Shown: piece after piece, positions 9,909 to 18,303 of the stretch
How the letters are laid out: each line of letters starts with the position of its first letter
Position numbering within the stretch: position 1 is the stretch's first letter
Assembly (NCBI GenBank): GCA_005883625.1
Contig: VBDU01000069.1
Coordinates: 1 to 64,000 of the forward strand
Direction of reading: 5' to 3'
From: Chloroflexota bacterium
Lineage (GTDB): Bacteria > Chloroflexota > Limnocylindria > P2-11E
Length of the DNA: 64,000 bases
The notes under the pieces: generated by a model
The model's input: the letters and a program-made list of their open reading frames with translations, nothing else
Told to the model about the DNA's origin: nothing
Databases searched by the model: none
Program-made: the position numbers and the translations under genes

Positions 9909-10861
9909 CCAAGGGGGGTCGCGGGGGATCCTCGGGCGACCGGACTGCCGAGATCCGGTACGGCAAGGCGCAGGTGAGCTTCTACCGGACGTATGCGAAG
10001 CCGCTGAGAGTGACGCCGATCCCCGAATCCGCGTTCACGGGACGCGAGAACGTCCTCTTCGCGGCGGAGGTGGACGTCGACGTCTTCGGCGATACGTTCC
10101 TCGACGCGTACACCGCGGGCGACAACCGCGACGTCGTCGCGACGGACACGATGAAGAACTTCGTCTACACGATGGCGCTCGAGTACGAGGGCGCCACGCT
10201 CGAGGGCTTCCTCGCGTTCCTCGGGCGCCGCTTCCTCCAGACGTACCCGCAGATGGAGGCGCTGCGCGTCCGCGGCCGCGAAGCTCCGTTCGTCCCCGCG
10301 ACCTCGCTCGATGCGAACGCCCAGCGCGTCGGGCCGAGCAGCATCCTCTTCAGCCGGTCGCGCGACGACACCGCGGTCGCCGAGGTCGACCTGGCGCGCG
10401 AGGACCTCTCGCCGCGCGTCACCGCGGCCACGTCCGGCCGTGAGGGCATGCAGCTCATCAAGGTCACCGGCAGCTCCTTCGCGGAGTTCCATCGCGACGC
10501 ACACACGACGCTGCCCGAGACGACCGATCGTCCCCTGTTCATCCACCTCGACGTGCGCTGGCGCTATGCCGACCTGGTGGACGCGATCGGCGATCGCGTC
10601 GACCGCTACGTCGACCCGGAGCAGATCCGTGATCTCGTCCACTGCGCGTTCCACGAGTTCAACAGCCGCTCGATCCAGCACCTGGTCCACGAGATCGGCC
10701 GGCGCGTGCTCGCGCGCTGTCCGCAGCTCGCCGAGGTCTCCTTCGAAGCGCAGAACCGGACCTGGGAGACCGCCCGGGTGAGCGAAAGCGACGAGCGGGT
10801 GAAGGTCTACACGGACCCGCACGCGACTTTTGGACGGATCGGGCTCGTCCTCCGCCGCTGA
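9905..10861 (+). CDS. Urate oxidase (uricase)
   Basis: 'EIRYGKAQVSFYRTYA...DNRDVVATDTMKNFVY...VSFEAQNRTWET'. Confidence 0.93.
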   Translation: MTKGGRGGSSGDRTAEIRYGKAQVSFYRTYAKPLRVTPIPESAFTGRENVLFAAEVDVDVFGDTFLDAYTAGDNRDVVATDTMKNFVYTMALEYEGATLEGFLAFLGRRFLQTYPQMEALRVRGREAPFVPATSLDANAQRVGPSSILFSRSRDDTAVAEVDLAREDLSPRVTAATSGREGMQLIKVTGSSFAEFHRDAHTTLPETTDRPLFIHLDVRWRYADLVDAIGDRVDRYVDPEQIRDLVHCAFHEFNSRSIQHLVHEIGRRVLARCPQLAEVSFEAQNRTWETARVSESDERVKVYTDPHATFGRIGLVLRR

Positions 10862-10914
10862 GCATTGCGCGGCGGCGACATTACAGGCCGTCATCCCGGG
10901 TATACGCTCGTCGC

Positions 10915-11637
10915 ATGGCCATGCCACGGGCGCGGATCCTTCGCGGGCCCGGCCGGGTCCTCGTCGTTTCGACGGACCCAGCCCTCGCGCGGTTCGTCCA
11001 GCTCACGCTGAATCACGGCGTCTACCTCACGAAGGCCGTCGGCGGGACGCCGGTCGCGATCGATGCGGTCGCGCTCTGGAAGCCGCATCTCGTGGTCGTC
11101 GACATCGACCGGCCGGACGACGACGGGTTGGACCTTGTTCGGTCCCGCGAGGAGCGCCGCGATCGGCTTCCGCTCATCGCCCTCACCAAACGGGGCGATC
11201 TCAAGACGAAGCTCGCCGCGTTCGAGGCGGGCGTGGATGACATCGTGACGGTCCCATTCAGCCCGGAGGAGCTCGTCGCTCGGGTGCTCGCCCTCATGCG
11301 CCGCACCTACGGCGACGAAGTGCCGTTCGTGCCCGTCATCACCGTCGCCGGCCTCAAGATCGACCTGCTGAACCAGCGGGTCCGCTCGGGCTCGTCGACG
11401 CTCCGCATGACGGCGATGGAGCAGGCGCTCCTGTATTTCCTCGCGTCGAACCGGGGCGAGACCATGACTCGGGAACAGATCCTCGACCAGCTGTGGGGCC
11501 CCGATTACCTGGCCGAGAGCAACCTCGTTGACCGTCACGTCCGGAACCTGCGCGCGAAGCTAAAGGACGATTGGCGCCGCCCGCGCTACATCGCGACCGT
11601 CCCCGGGAAGGGCTACCGCTTCATCCCGGCGGCCTGA
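10915..11637 (+). CDS. OmpR/PhoB-type regulator with degenerate receiver
   Basis: Receiver 'LVVSTDPALARFVQLTL...HLVVVDIDRPDDDG...VTVPFSPEE' plus winged helix 'EQILDQLWGPDYLAESNLVDRHVRNLRAKL...IATVPGKGYRF'. Confidence 0.88.
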   Translation: MAMPRARILRGPGRVLVVSTDPALARFVQLTLNHGVYLTKAVGGTPVAIDAVALWKPHLVVVDIDRPDDDGLDLVRSREERRDRLPLIALTKRGDLKTKLAAFEAGVDDIVTVPFSPEELVARVLALMRRTYGDEVPFVPVITVAGLKIDLLNQRVRSGSSTLRMTAMEQALLYFLASNRGETMTREQILDQLWGPDYLAESNLVDRHVRNLRAKLKDDWRRPRYIATVPGKGYRFIPAA

Positions 11638-11691
11638 CCGCCCGCGCGCCCCGCGCTCTCGACCGTCCGCCTGGGCGGATGAAGTTTCGGC

Positions 11692-12480
11692 ATGAGCGTC
11701 GTTCATGACAGACTCCGAACAGGAGTACGTAATGTCATCGTGCGGAATCCTCCTCCCAAGCCAACGAGTGATGGCGCCCGCGTGCTCCTCGTCATGGAGC
11801 GCGCGCTCGGCAACCTCGTCCACCTGACCCTGCGTCACGGCCGCTACACCACGCAGCACACCACCGATCTCACCGACGGTCGCAGGATCCTCCGCGAGTG
11901 GCAGCCCCACCTGGCCATCCTCGACATCGACCATTACGAGCGGTTCATGGACGTCTTTCGCGGCGGGAGCGAGCAGGCCGAGGTCCCGATCCTCGCGTTC
12001 ACCCGCAAGCGCAACACGTACGCGAAGCTCGCCGCCTTCGAGCGGGGGATCGACGACATCTTCGAGGTCCCGTTCACGCTCGATGAGATCGTGGCCCGCT
12101 CGTTCGCGCTCCTCCGCCGCGCCCACGGGATCACGGTCAGCCTCGTGCCGACGATCCGCCTCGACGGCATCGAGGTCGATCTCTTCAAGGGCAAACTGAA
12201 GATCGGGACGCGCGAGCTCGAGCTCGGCCCGCTCCAGCAGACCCTCCTCTACCTCCTCGCGGCCAGTCCCGGGGAGACGCTGAGCCGGGAGCTCATCCTC
12301 CACAGCATCTGGGGTGAGGACTTCGAGGTCGAGAGCAACGTCGTCGACCGCCACATCCGCGAGCTTCGCGTAAAGCTCGGCGACAGCTGGCGCGACCCGC
12401 ATTTCATCGAGACGGTGCCCGGCCAGGGCTACCGCTACAAGCCGCAGGCGGGGCCCGAGCAGAGCGCGGCCGCACAGTAG
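11692..12480 (+). CDS. OmpR/PhoB-type regulator, tandem paralog with degenerate receiver
   Basis: 'RELILHSIWGEDFEVESNVVDRHIRELRVKLGDSWRDPHFIETVPGQGYRYKP'; colinear with the upstream paralog. Confidence 0.86.
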   Translation: MSVVHDRLRTGVRNVIVRNPPPKPTSDGARVLLVMERALGNLVHLTLRHGRYTTQHTTDLTDGRRILREWQPHLAILDIDHYERFMDVFRGGSEQAEVPILAFTRKRNTYAKLAAFERGIDDIFEVPFTLDEIVARSFALLRRAHGITVSLVPTIRLDGIEVDLFKGKLKIGTRELELGPLQQTLLYLLAASPGETLSRELILHSIWGEDFEVESNVVDRHIRELRVKLGDSWRDPHFIETVPGQGYRYKPQAGPEQSAAAQ

Positions 12481-12640
12481 TCGGGCGCGCCTTCGCCTTT
12501 GGCGAGAAAGCGGCCGCTCGCTAGACTCTCCGCTGGAGCGGGCGCATCCGATGACGGGATGAAATGACGACACGTGTCTCGGCGCGTACAAAAATCAGGC
12601 GAGGGCTGGAGTTCTTCGCATTCGGGCAGAGGGGGCGCGC

Positions 12641-12907
12641 ATGTCGGGGAGGGTCGTCCATTGGCAGTGCGAGAAGACCGAACACCTCGCGATGCGCTCG
12701 CGTCATGGGGTCGGCGGGCTGACCATCCATGAGGGTGCCTGGGCGTACTGCGACGGGCTTGGCGGCGACGACACACATCGTTGGGTGCCGACCGGTGGCG
12801 TGCCGCTCGAGGCGCTCGTGCGTTGGGCCAGTTCGGGCGTGCGCGAGGGCAACGGCAACGGGAGCAACGGCGCGACCAAGCCGGAGCCTGTAAAGCAAGG
12901 GAGCTGA
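12641..12907 (+). CDS. Small CX4H...YCX8HxW protein (family copy 1)
   Basis: 'HWQCEKTEHLAMRSRHGVGGLTIHEGAWAYCDGLGGDDTHRWVPTGGVPLEALVRWA'; paralogs at 34637 and 54507. Confidence 0.7.
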   Translation: MSGRVVHWQCEKTEHLAMRSRHGVGGLTIHEGAWAYCDGLGGDDTHRWVPTGGVPLEALVRWASSGVREGNGNGSNGATKPEPVKQGS

Positions 12908-12962
12908 CGCCGGGCGATGACGGCGCGCCGGCCGCGCGAGCGGTCATGCGGGGGGGAAGGTC

Positions 12963-13184
12963 ATGAATGGGGAGCTTGAGCCGGGCACGTTCCGGTCGGG
13001 GAGCGGTGATCTCATCCACTGCCGCGAGGACTACGAGGGCCATACCGTCGTCGAGATCGAGCGTGTCGACGGCTCGCACAGCTGGGGCGACATCACATCG
13101 CTCCGCGGCGCCGTGCGCCTCTCCGACGATCCCGACTGGCCGTCGATCTCTCCACGCTTCATCGGCACGCTGCACTTCGACTAG
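12963..13184 (+). CDS. Small hypothetical protein
   Basis: 73-aa ORF starting after purine-rich 'ggggggaaggtc'; no family recognised. Confidence 0.5.
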   Translation: MNGELEPGTFRSGSGDLIHCREDYEGHTVVEIERVDGSHSWGDITSLRGAVRLSDDPDWPSISPRFIGTLHFD

Positions 13185-13215
13185 CAGGCGCTAGCCTCCC
13201 GCGCGAGGGGCGAGC

Positions 13216-13521
13216 GTGGAATACCAGTTGCGGCGAAGCCGCATCAAGCCCGGCCGCATGGCCGAATTCCTCGACGCGTGGCTGGCGGGCGTCTACCCAT
13301 TGCGCAAACAGTTCGGGTTCCGTTTCGTCGGCGCGTGGGTCGTCGAGGCCTCCGACGAATTCGTCTGGATCCTCGGCTACGAGGGGCCGGACGGGTTCGC
13401 GGCCGCCGATGCGCGGTATTACGCGTCGGCCGAGCGGGGGGCGGTGCGGCCGGATCCGGCGCACCTCATCGCCGCGAGCGACCACCGCATGATCCGGAGC
13501 GTGTTCCCGGAGGCGGGCTAG
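13216..13521 (+). CDS. NIPSNAP-like protein
   Basis: 'YQLRRSRIKPGRMAEFLDAWLAGVYPLRKQFGFRFVGAWVVE...DEFVWILGYEG'. Confidence 0.7.
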   Translation: MEYQLRRSRIKPGRMAEFLDAWLAGVYPLRKQFGFRFVGAWVVEASDEFVWILGYEGPDGFAAADARYYASAERGAVRPDPAHLIAASDHRMIRSVFPEAG

Positions 13522-13985
13522 CGAGGCTCGCTGTGGCGCGCGTACTCCGTCACCGCGGCAATGAGCGCGTTCACGTCGAAGGGCTTGCGGAAGATCGCGT
13601 CGGGCCGCACATCCTGCGCGGCCTCGATAAGGTCGGCGTGCGCGCTGATGACGACGACCGGCGCGTCGTGGGTGCCCACGCGCTGGCGCCATCGCTGGAG
13701 GAACTCGGCGCCGTTCATGTACGGAAGCGCGAGATCGACGACCAGCACGTCAGGGCGCGCGGCGATGGCCAGGCGGAGGGCGTGAAGCCCGTCGACCGCC
13801 GCAACGACTTCGAAGCCCGCGTTCCCGAGCTCCTTTTCCAGCAGCAGCCGAATGTCGTCCTCGTCGTCGACGACGAGCACGCGCCGACGGGCCGGCGCCG
13901 CCTTCGCGACCTCGGCGCGCTCCTCTTGCTCGGCCGCCAGCCTACTCATTTGCACTTGCTCCCCGGGATGAAGATGCGTAGCCAT
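13518..13985 (-). CDS. Single-domain response regulator
   Basis: 'RVLVVDDEDDIRLLLEKEL...DVLVVDLALPYMNG...IFRKPFDVNAL'. Confidence 0.88.
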   Translation of the reverse strand: MATHLHPGEQVQMSRLAAEQEERAEVAKAAPARRRVLVVDDEDDIRLLLEKELGNAGFEVVAAVDGLHALRLAIAARPDVLVVDLALPYMNGAEFLQRWRQRVGTHDAPVVVISAHADLIEAAQDVRPDAIFRKPFDVNALIAAVTEYARHSEPR

Positions 13986-14075
13986 GCAACAAGGGGGCCG
14001 GGATGGGTCGACGTGGGAGCATCGCAGGCTCGCCGTTACCGGGTCGTCACATTGGACGGCCGGGGCGCCGCCGGC

Positions 14076-15272
14076 TCACTCCACCATCCTCGGAAGCGCG
14101 GTCCCCACGATCTCGCGGATCGAGCGCAGGCCGTGCTCGCGCACGTACGCGGCGAGGCCCTCGATCACCTTGAGCGGCACGAGCGGGTCGGCGAACGTCG
14201 CCGTCCCGACCTGCACGGCGGAGGCGCCGGCCATGAGGAACTCGAGCGCGTCCTCCGCGCTGGTCACGCCACCCGCCCCCATGATCGGTATGCCGACCGC
14301 CTGCGCCACCTGATAGGTGATGTGGACGGCGATCGGCCGGATCGCCGGGCCGCTGAGCCCGCCGCTCCCGGTCCCGAGGATCGGACGGCGGCGCCGCGTG
14401 TCGATGCGCATGCCGAGCACCGTGTTGATCGCGGTGACGCCGTCCGCTCCCGCCTCCTCGCACGCCCGCGCGACCGCGACCACGTCCGGCGCGTTCGGCG
14501 TCAGCTTCACGATGACCGGCAGGTCCGTCTCGGCCTTCACCGCGCGGGTGAGCTCGGCCGCGAGGCTGGGATCGGAGCCGAAGATCATCCCGTCTTTCAC
14601 GTTCGGGCATGAGACGTTGAGCTCGTACGCGACGACCCCGGGCGTGCCCGCCATCTCGCTGACGACGTAGACGTAGTCCTCCACGCTGTAGCCGGCGACG
14701 TTCACGATCACCGGTACGCCGAGCGCGGCCCACTGCACGCCGTACCTGCGCGCGACCTCGACCGCGCCCGGGTTCTCGAGGCCGATCGAGTTCAGGATCC
14801 CCGAGGGCGTCTCCGCGATCCGGTACTGCGGATTGCCGGGGCGCATGTTCGGCGTGGTCCCCTTGTTCACGATCGCGCCGAGGCGCGCGACGTCGATGAG
14901 CTCCGCGTATTCGATGCCCTGGCCGAAGGTGCCCGAGGCGGTGAGGACCGGATTCCGCAGACGAAGGCCGCGCGCCGCGTCGACCGCGAGGTCGACGCCG
15001 CTCTCGGGGTAGGTCGTCGCCCGCGGCCGCGCGCGTGCGGGCGCGGGCTCGCGGGCGAGCGTCTCGCGGAGCTTCAGCGCGAGGTCGCTCGCACCGCGCT
15101 CGGGCTCGGGCTCACCTGTCGCGGCCTCGACGACCGTCGCGTCGTCGAGTCCGGCGAGGTCGACGCTGTCTTCCTCTTCCTCGCCGGCCGCGGCGTCCTC
15201 GAGCGACTCCTCGATGGACCGCGTGACCTCGATCGGACGCTCGACCTTCTTGCGCGGGCGGCGCCAGGGCAT
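14076..15272 (-). CDS. pyrD: Dihydroorotate dehydrogenase B catalytic subunit with an acidic N-terminal extension
   Basis: 'LTASGTFGQGIEY', 'ILNSIGLENPG', 'LNVSCPNVKDG', 'AINTVLGM...GSGGLSGPAI'; next to pyrK. Confidence 0.92.
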   Translation of the reverse strand: MPWRRPRKKVERPIEVTRSIEESLEDAAAGEEEEDSVDLAGLDDATVVEAATGEPEPERGASDLALKLRETLAREPAPARARPRATTYPESGVDLAVDAARGLRLRNPVLTASGTFGQGIEYAELIDVARLGAIVNKGTTPNMRPGNPQYRIAETPSGILNSIGLENPGAVEVARRYGVQWAALGVPVIVNVAGYSVEDYVYVVSEMAGTPGVVAYELNVSCPNVKDGMIFGSDPSLAAELTRAVKAETDLPVIVKLTPNAPDVVAVARACEEAGADGVTAINTVLGMRIDTRRRRPILGTGSGGLSGPAIRPIAVHITYQVAQAVGIPIMGAGGVTSAEDALEFLMAGASAVQVGTATFADPLVPLKVIEGLAAYVREHGLRSIREIVGTALPRMVE

Positions 15273-16099
15273 CAGGACACCAGCCCGACGGTCGCGGGCT
15301 CACCCTCCGCGAACGCGACGTCACCGAGCGGGAACACCGGCCCCTCGCGGCAGACCCGCGCGTTCCCCTGCGAGGTGACGACGACGCACGCTCGGCACAC
15401 GCCCATCGCGCAGCCCATGTGCTGCTCGACGGCGATCTGCGCTTCGAGGAGTGCTGCGCGTCCTGGCGCCGCGGGTGCGCGCTCTGCCTCCTCGCGCATG
15501 CGCCCGATCGCCGCGAGCATCGGCCAGGGGCCGCAGGCGCAGAGCTGGTCGGCCCAGCGCAGGAGCTCGGGCAGGGCCTCGGTGACGCGGCCGCCGATCC
15601 CAAAGGAGCCGTCCTCGGTCGTCGTCACGTACTCGACGCTCGGCGGCAGACGATCCGACGGCCAGAGGTACGCGACGGACCGTCCACCCATGAGGAGCGT
15701 CACGTTGCGGCGGGAAGCCTCCTGCTCCGCGAGGACGCGCATCGGCGCGATGCCGGTCCCGCCGGCGACGAGGAGCAGGTTGCGCGCGGAGCGGTGGATG
15801 ACGAAGGCCGTGCCGAGCGGCCCGAGGAGATCGAGGAGGTCGCCCGGCCGGCGCGACGCGATCCACTCGCCGCCCGGCCCGAGCGGTCTCACGATGAGCT
15901 CGATCTCGCCCTCCTGGCGCCGGATCCGGTTGAAGGAGTACGGGCGGCGGAGGAGCGGCTCGAACGACGTGCCTGGCCGAACGTGCACGAATTGCCCGGC
16001 GCGCGCCTGCGCCGCGATCCCCGGCGCGCTGACGCCGAGCACGGTGCCGAGGTCGCCGATGCGGGCGCTCGCGGTCACCGCGCCCTGCTGGATGATCAC
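15272..16099 (-). CDS. pyrK: Dihydroorotate dehydrogenase electron transfer subunit
   Basis: Ferredoxin-reductase fold 'LLRRPYSFNRI', 'LVAGGTGIAPMRVLAE', and Cys-rich 'CAMGVCRACVV'. Confidence 0.9.
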   Translation of the reverse strand: MIIQQGAVTASARIGDLGTVLGVSAPGIAAQARAGQFVHVRPGTSFEPLLRRPYSFNRIRRQEGEIELIVRPLGPGGEWIASRRPGDLLDLLGPLGTAFVIHRSARNLLLVAGGTGIAPMRVLAEQEASRRNVTLLMGGRSVAYLWPSDRLPPSVEYVTTTEDGSFGIGGRVTEALPELLRWADQLCACGPWPMLAAIGRMREEAERAPAAPGRAALLEAQIAVEQHMGCAMGVCRACVVVTSQGNARVCREGPVFPLGDVAFAEGEPATVGLVS

Positions 16100-16333
16100 G
16101 GCGACCCGCTCAGGCTCAGCGTCCGAACCGGCGTCGCGCCGACGCGTCGCGGGCCTCGCGCCAGCGGCGTCGCTCCGCCTCCTGCGCGGTCTCCTCGCCG
16201 ATCGGCCGGCTCGCGGCCTTCTGCTGACGCTCGCGCCGCAGCCGCTCGGCTTCGCTGACCTTCGCGCGGCGCCTGCCGGTGGGCATCTCGTCCGTCAGAG
16301 TAGGCGCACAGAGCGATATGAAGATCGAGCACG

Positions 16334-16621
16334 TCACGCACCGTCGATCGTGCCGGGCACCGTTTCGCCAAGTGCACGCCGGACCGCTCGAATAACAGCG
16401 GCGAGCACGTGTGCGTCGACCGGCGCGCCCAAGGGCCCATGGGTCAGGAGGTCCCGATCCAGCGTCGTCAGCTCTTCGCAGAAGAGGATGCTGTCTCGCT
16501 TGATCCCACCCGCGCCGCGAATAAGGCGCACGTGCGTCGGTCCAGCGGCTCCTCGAGAGAAGATCGGCACGACCATGACATCATCGGCGAGCCTGTTTCG
16601 AACGTCCGCCGAGACGATCAT
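16334..16621 (-). pseudogene. PemK/MazF-family toxin-like ORF, probable frameshift near its N-terminus
   Basis: 'RPAMIVSADVRNRLADDVMVVPIFSRGAAGPTHVRL...KRDSILFCEELTTLDRDLL'; expected 'RGGYF' N-terminus is in the adjacent frame (ORF 16581-16769). Confidence 0.55.
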
Positions 16622-16687
16622 GGCCGGGCGAGGCTGGTGCGGATCGTCGGGCTGACCCGTGAGTCGAACGGAAGTAGCCGCCTCGCG

Positions 16688-17098
16688 TCAGCCGGGCAGC
16701 GGCACCCCTACCGCGAAGGTGTACCCGTCGGGATCTTCGAGGATGCAGTCGCGCCACCCGTGCGGCCAATCCTTCGTCGCGACGAGGACCAGGTCGCCGC
16801 GCCCGCGCGCGCGGCGCTCCGCGGCGTCGGGGTCGATCCCGAAGATCCGGATCTCGGCGCCGAGACCCCGCTTGCCGGTCTGGCCGAGCCGTGACGCCCA
16901 GGGCATCCCGTCGTACGCGTGGTCGGCGTGCAGCTGGAGCCGCACGCCGTCACGTTCGAGCGCGGCGAAGTCGACGTCCGAGTACTGCGCGCGAAACCCG
17001 AGAACGTCGGTGTAGAACGGCACGCTCTTCGCGACGTCCCGGACGATGAGGTTCACGGTCAGTCCCGTGAGCGTGCGGCCGTACGCATCGGCGCTCAT
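16688..17098 (-). CDS. VOC/glyoxalase family protein
   Basis: 'LTVNLIVRDVAKSVPFYTDVLGFRAQYSD...DWPHGWRDCILEDPDGYTFAV'. Confidence 0.8.
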   Translation of the reverse strand: MSADAYGRTLTGLTVNLIVRDVAKSVPFYTDVLGFRAQYSDVDFAALERDGVRLQLHADHAYDGMPWASRLGQTGKRGLGAEIRIFGIDPDAAERRARGRGDLVLVATKDWPHGWRDCILEDPDGYTFAVGVPLPG

Positions 17099-17124
17099 CC
17101 AGGGCTGACCGGTACGTTTCCTGG

Positions 17125-18303
17125 TCACGCCGCCACCGTAACGCGCGCCTGGGCGCGACGCGCGAGCGCCCACGCGGGGATGGTCAAGACCACCAGCGCG
17201 ACGCCGACGCCGAGCGCGACGCCAGTCCCGAGCGCGGCGAGCGCGCCACCCGCGAACGCGCCCGCCGCGGCGCCGGCGTCCTGTGCCGTGTGGAATGCCG
17301 CGAGCACGCGCGGGCGATCGGCGCTCGAGGCGAGCCGCGCGACCGCGAGCTCGGCGACGATCGCCCCGTTCAGCCCGGCGAAGTACGCGGCGCCGCCGGC
17401 GACGACGAACGTCACCGCGTCGAGCGGGAGCGTCAGCGCACCGACTCCCGCGGCGACGACGATGGCGGCCGCGAAGAACGTCGCGTCGATGGCGCGATCG
17501 GCGAAGCGACCGGCGAACGGCTGCCAGACGACCTGCGCGACGCGCTGCGTGAGCACGAACGCGCCCGCGATGAAGGTCGCGGGGATGACGACGCCGAGCA
17601 CGCCGGCGCCCGCCGGAAAGAGCTCGGCGATGCGCAGGCCTCCCGCGACGCCCTGGATGCCCGCGCTCACGGCCAGCTGCGCCGCGCCGATCACGAGCAG
17701 GAGCACGAGCCTCGCGTCCCGGAGCCTGATACGCACGTCGCCGACCTCGATCGCGACGGTCCGCCGCCAGGGCGCGGCGACGACGGCCGGGCCGATCCCG
17801 GCGACGAGCGTGAGGACGGCCGCGCCGGCGACCGCGAGCTCCCAGCCGACCGCCTCGACCGCCAGCGGTGCGTACAGCGCCCCGGCGAGATAGCCGACGC
17901 CCCAGATCGCGCGCGTCTCGCCGAGCCGGCGGCCCGCACCCTCGCCGGCCTCATCGACGGCGGACACGATCGAGCCGAGCCGGAGGAGCGAGAAGGCGAA
18001 TCCCCAGACGCACCGCGCCCCGAGGAACACGAGGACCCACGCCGGCTCTACATAGAGCGCGGTCGACGCGGCCGAGACGACGATGGCCACGAGGACGAGC
18101 CGGCCGGCGGGCCAGCGCGCGTACAGCCGGGCGGCGAGCGGATTGGTGAAGAGCCGCACCCAGCGATTCACCGACAGGACGATCCCGACCATGAGCGGCG
18201 CGACCCCGAGTCGCGCCGCGCTCACGGGCAGGACCGTGTAGAGGAACGTGTCGCCGAGCAGCGACGCGGCGACGACGAGCGCGACCGGGACGGCCGGCCG
18301 CAT
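17125..18303 (-). CDS. MFS transporter
   Basis: About 12 hydrophobic segments; 'NRWVRLFTNPLAARLYARWPAGRLVL'; ATG at 18303 overlaps the carB stop. Confidence 0.82.
   Translation of the reverse strand: MRPAVPVALVVAASLLGDTFLYTVLPVSAARLGVAPLMVGIVLSVNRWVRLFTNPLAARLYARWPAGRLVLVAIVVSAASTALYVEPAWVLVFLGARCVWGFAFSLLRLGSIVSAVDEAGEGAGRRLGETRAIWGVGYLAGALYAPLAVEAVGWELAVAGAAVLTLVAGIGPAVVAAPWRRTVAIEVGDVRIRLRDARLVLLLVIGAAQLAVSAGIQGVAGGLRIAELFPAGAGVLGVVIPATFIAGAFVLTQRVAQVVWQPFAGRFADRAIDATFFAAAIVVAAGVGALTLPLDAVTFVVAGGAAYFAGLNGAIVAELAVARLASSADRPRVLAAFHTAQDAGAAAGAFAGGALAALGTGVALGVGVALVVLTIPAWALARRAQARVTVAA

Noticed and set aside
16116-16337. Small basic ORF between pyrK and the PemK-like ORF
   Set aside because: Arg/Ala-rich composition without recognised motifs; may be real but not supportable from sequence alone.
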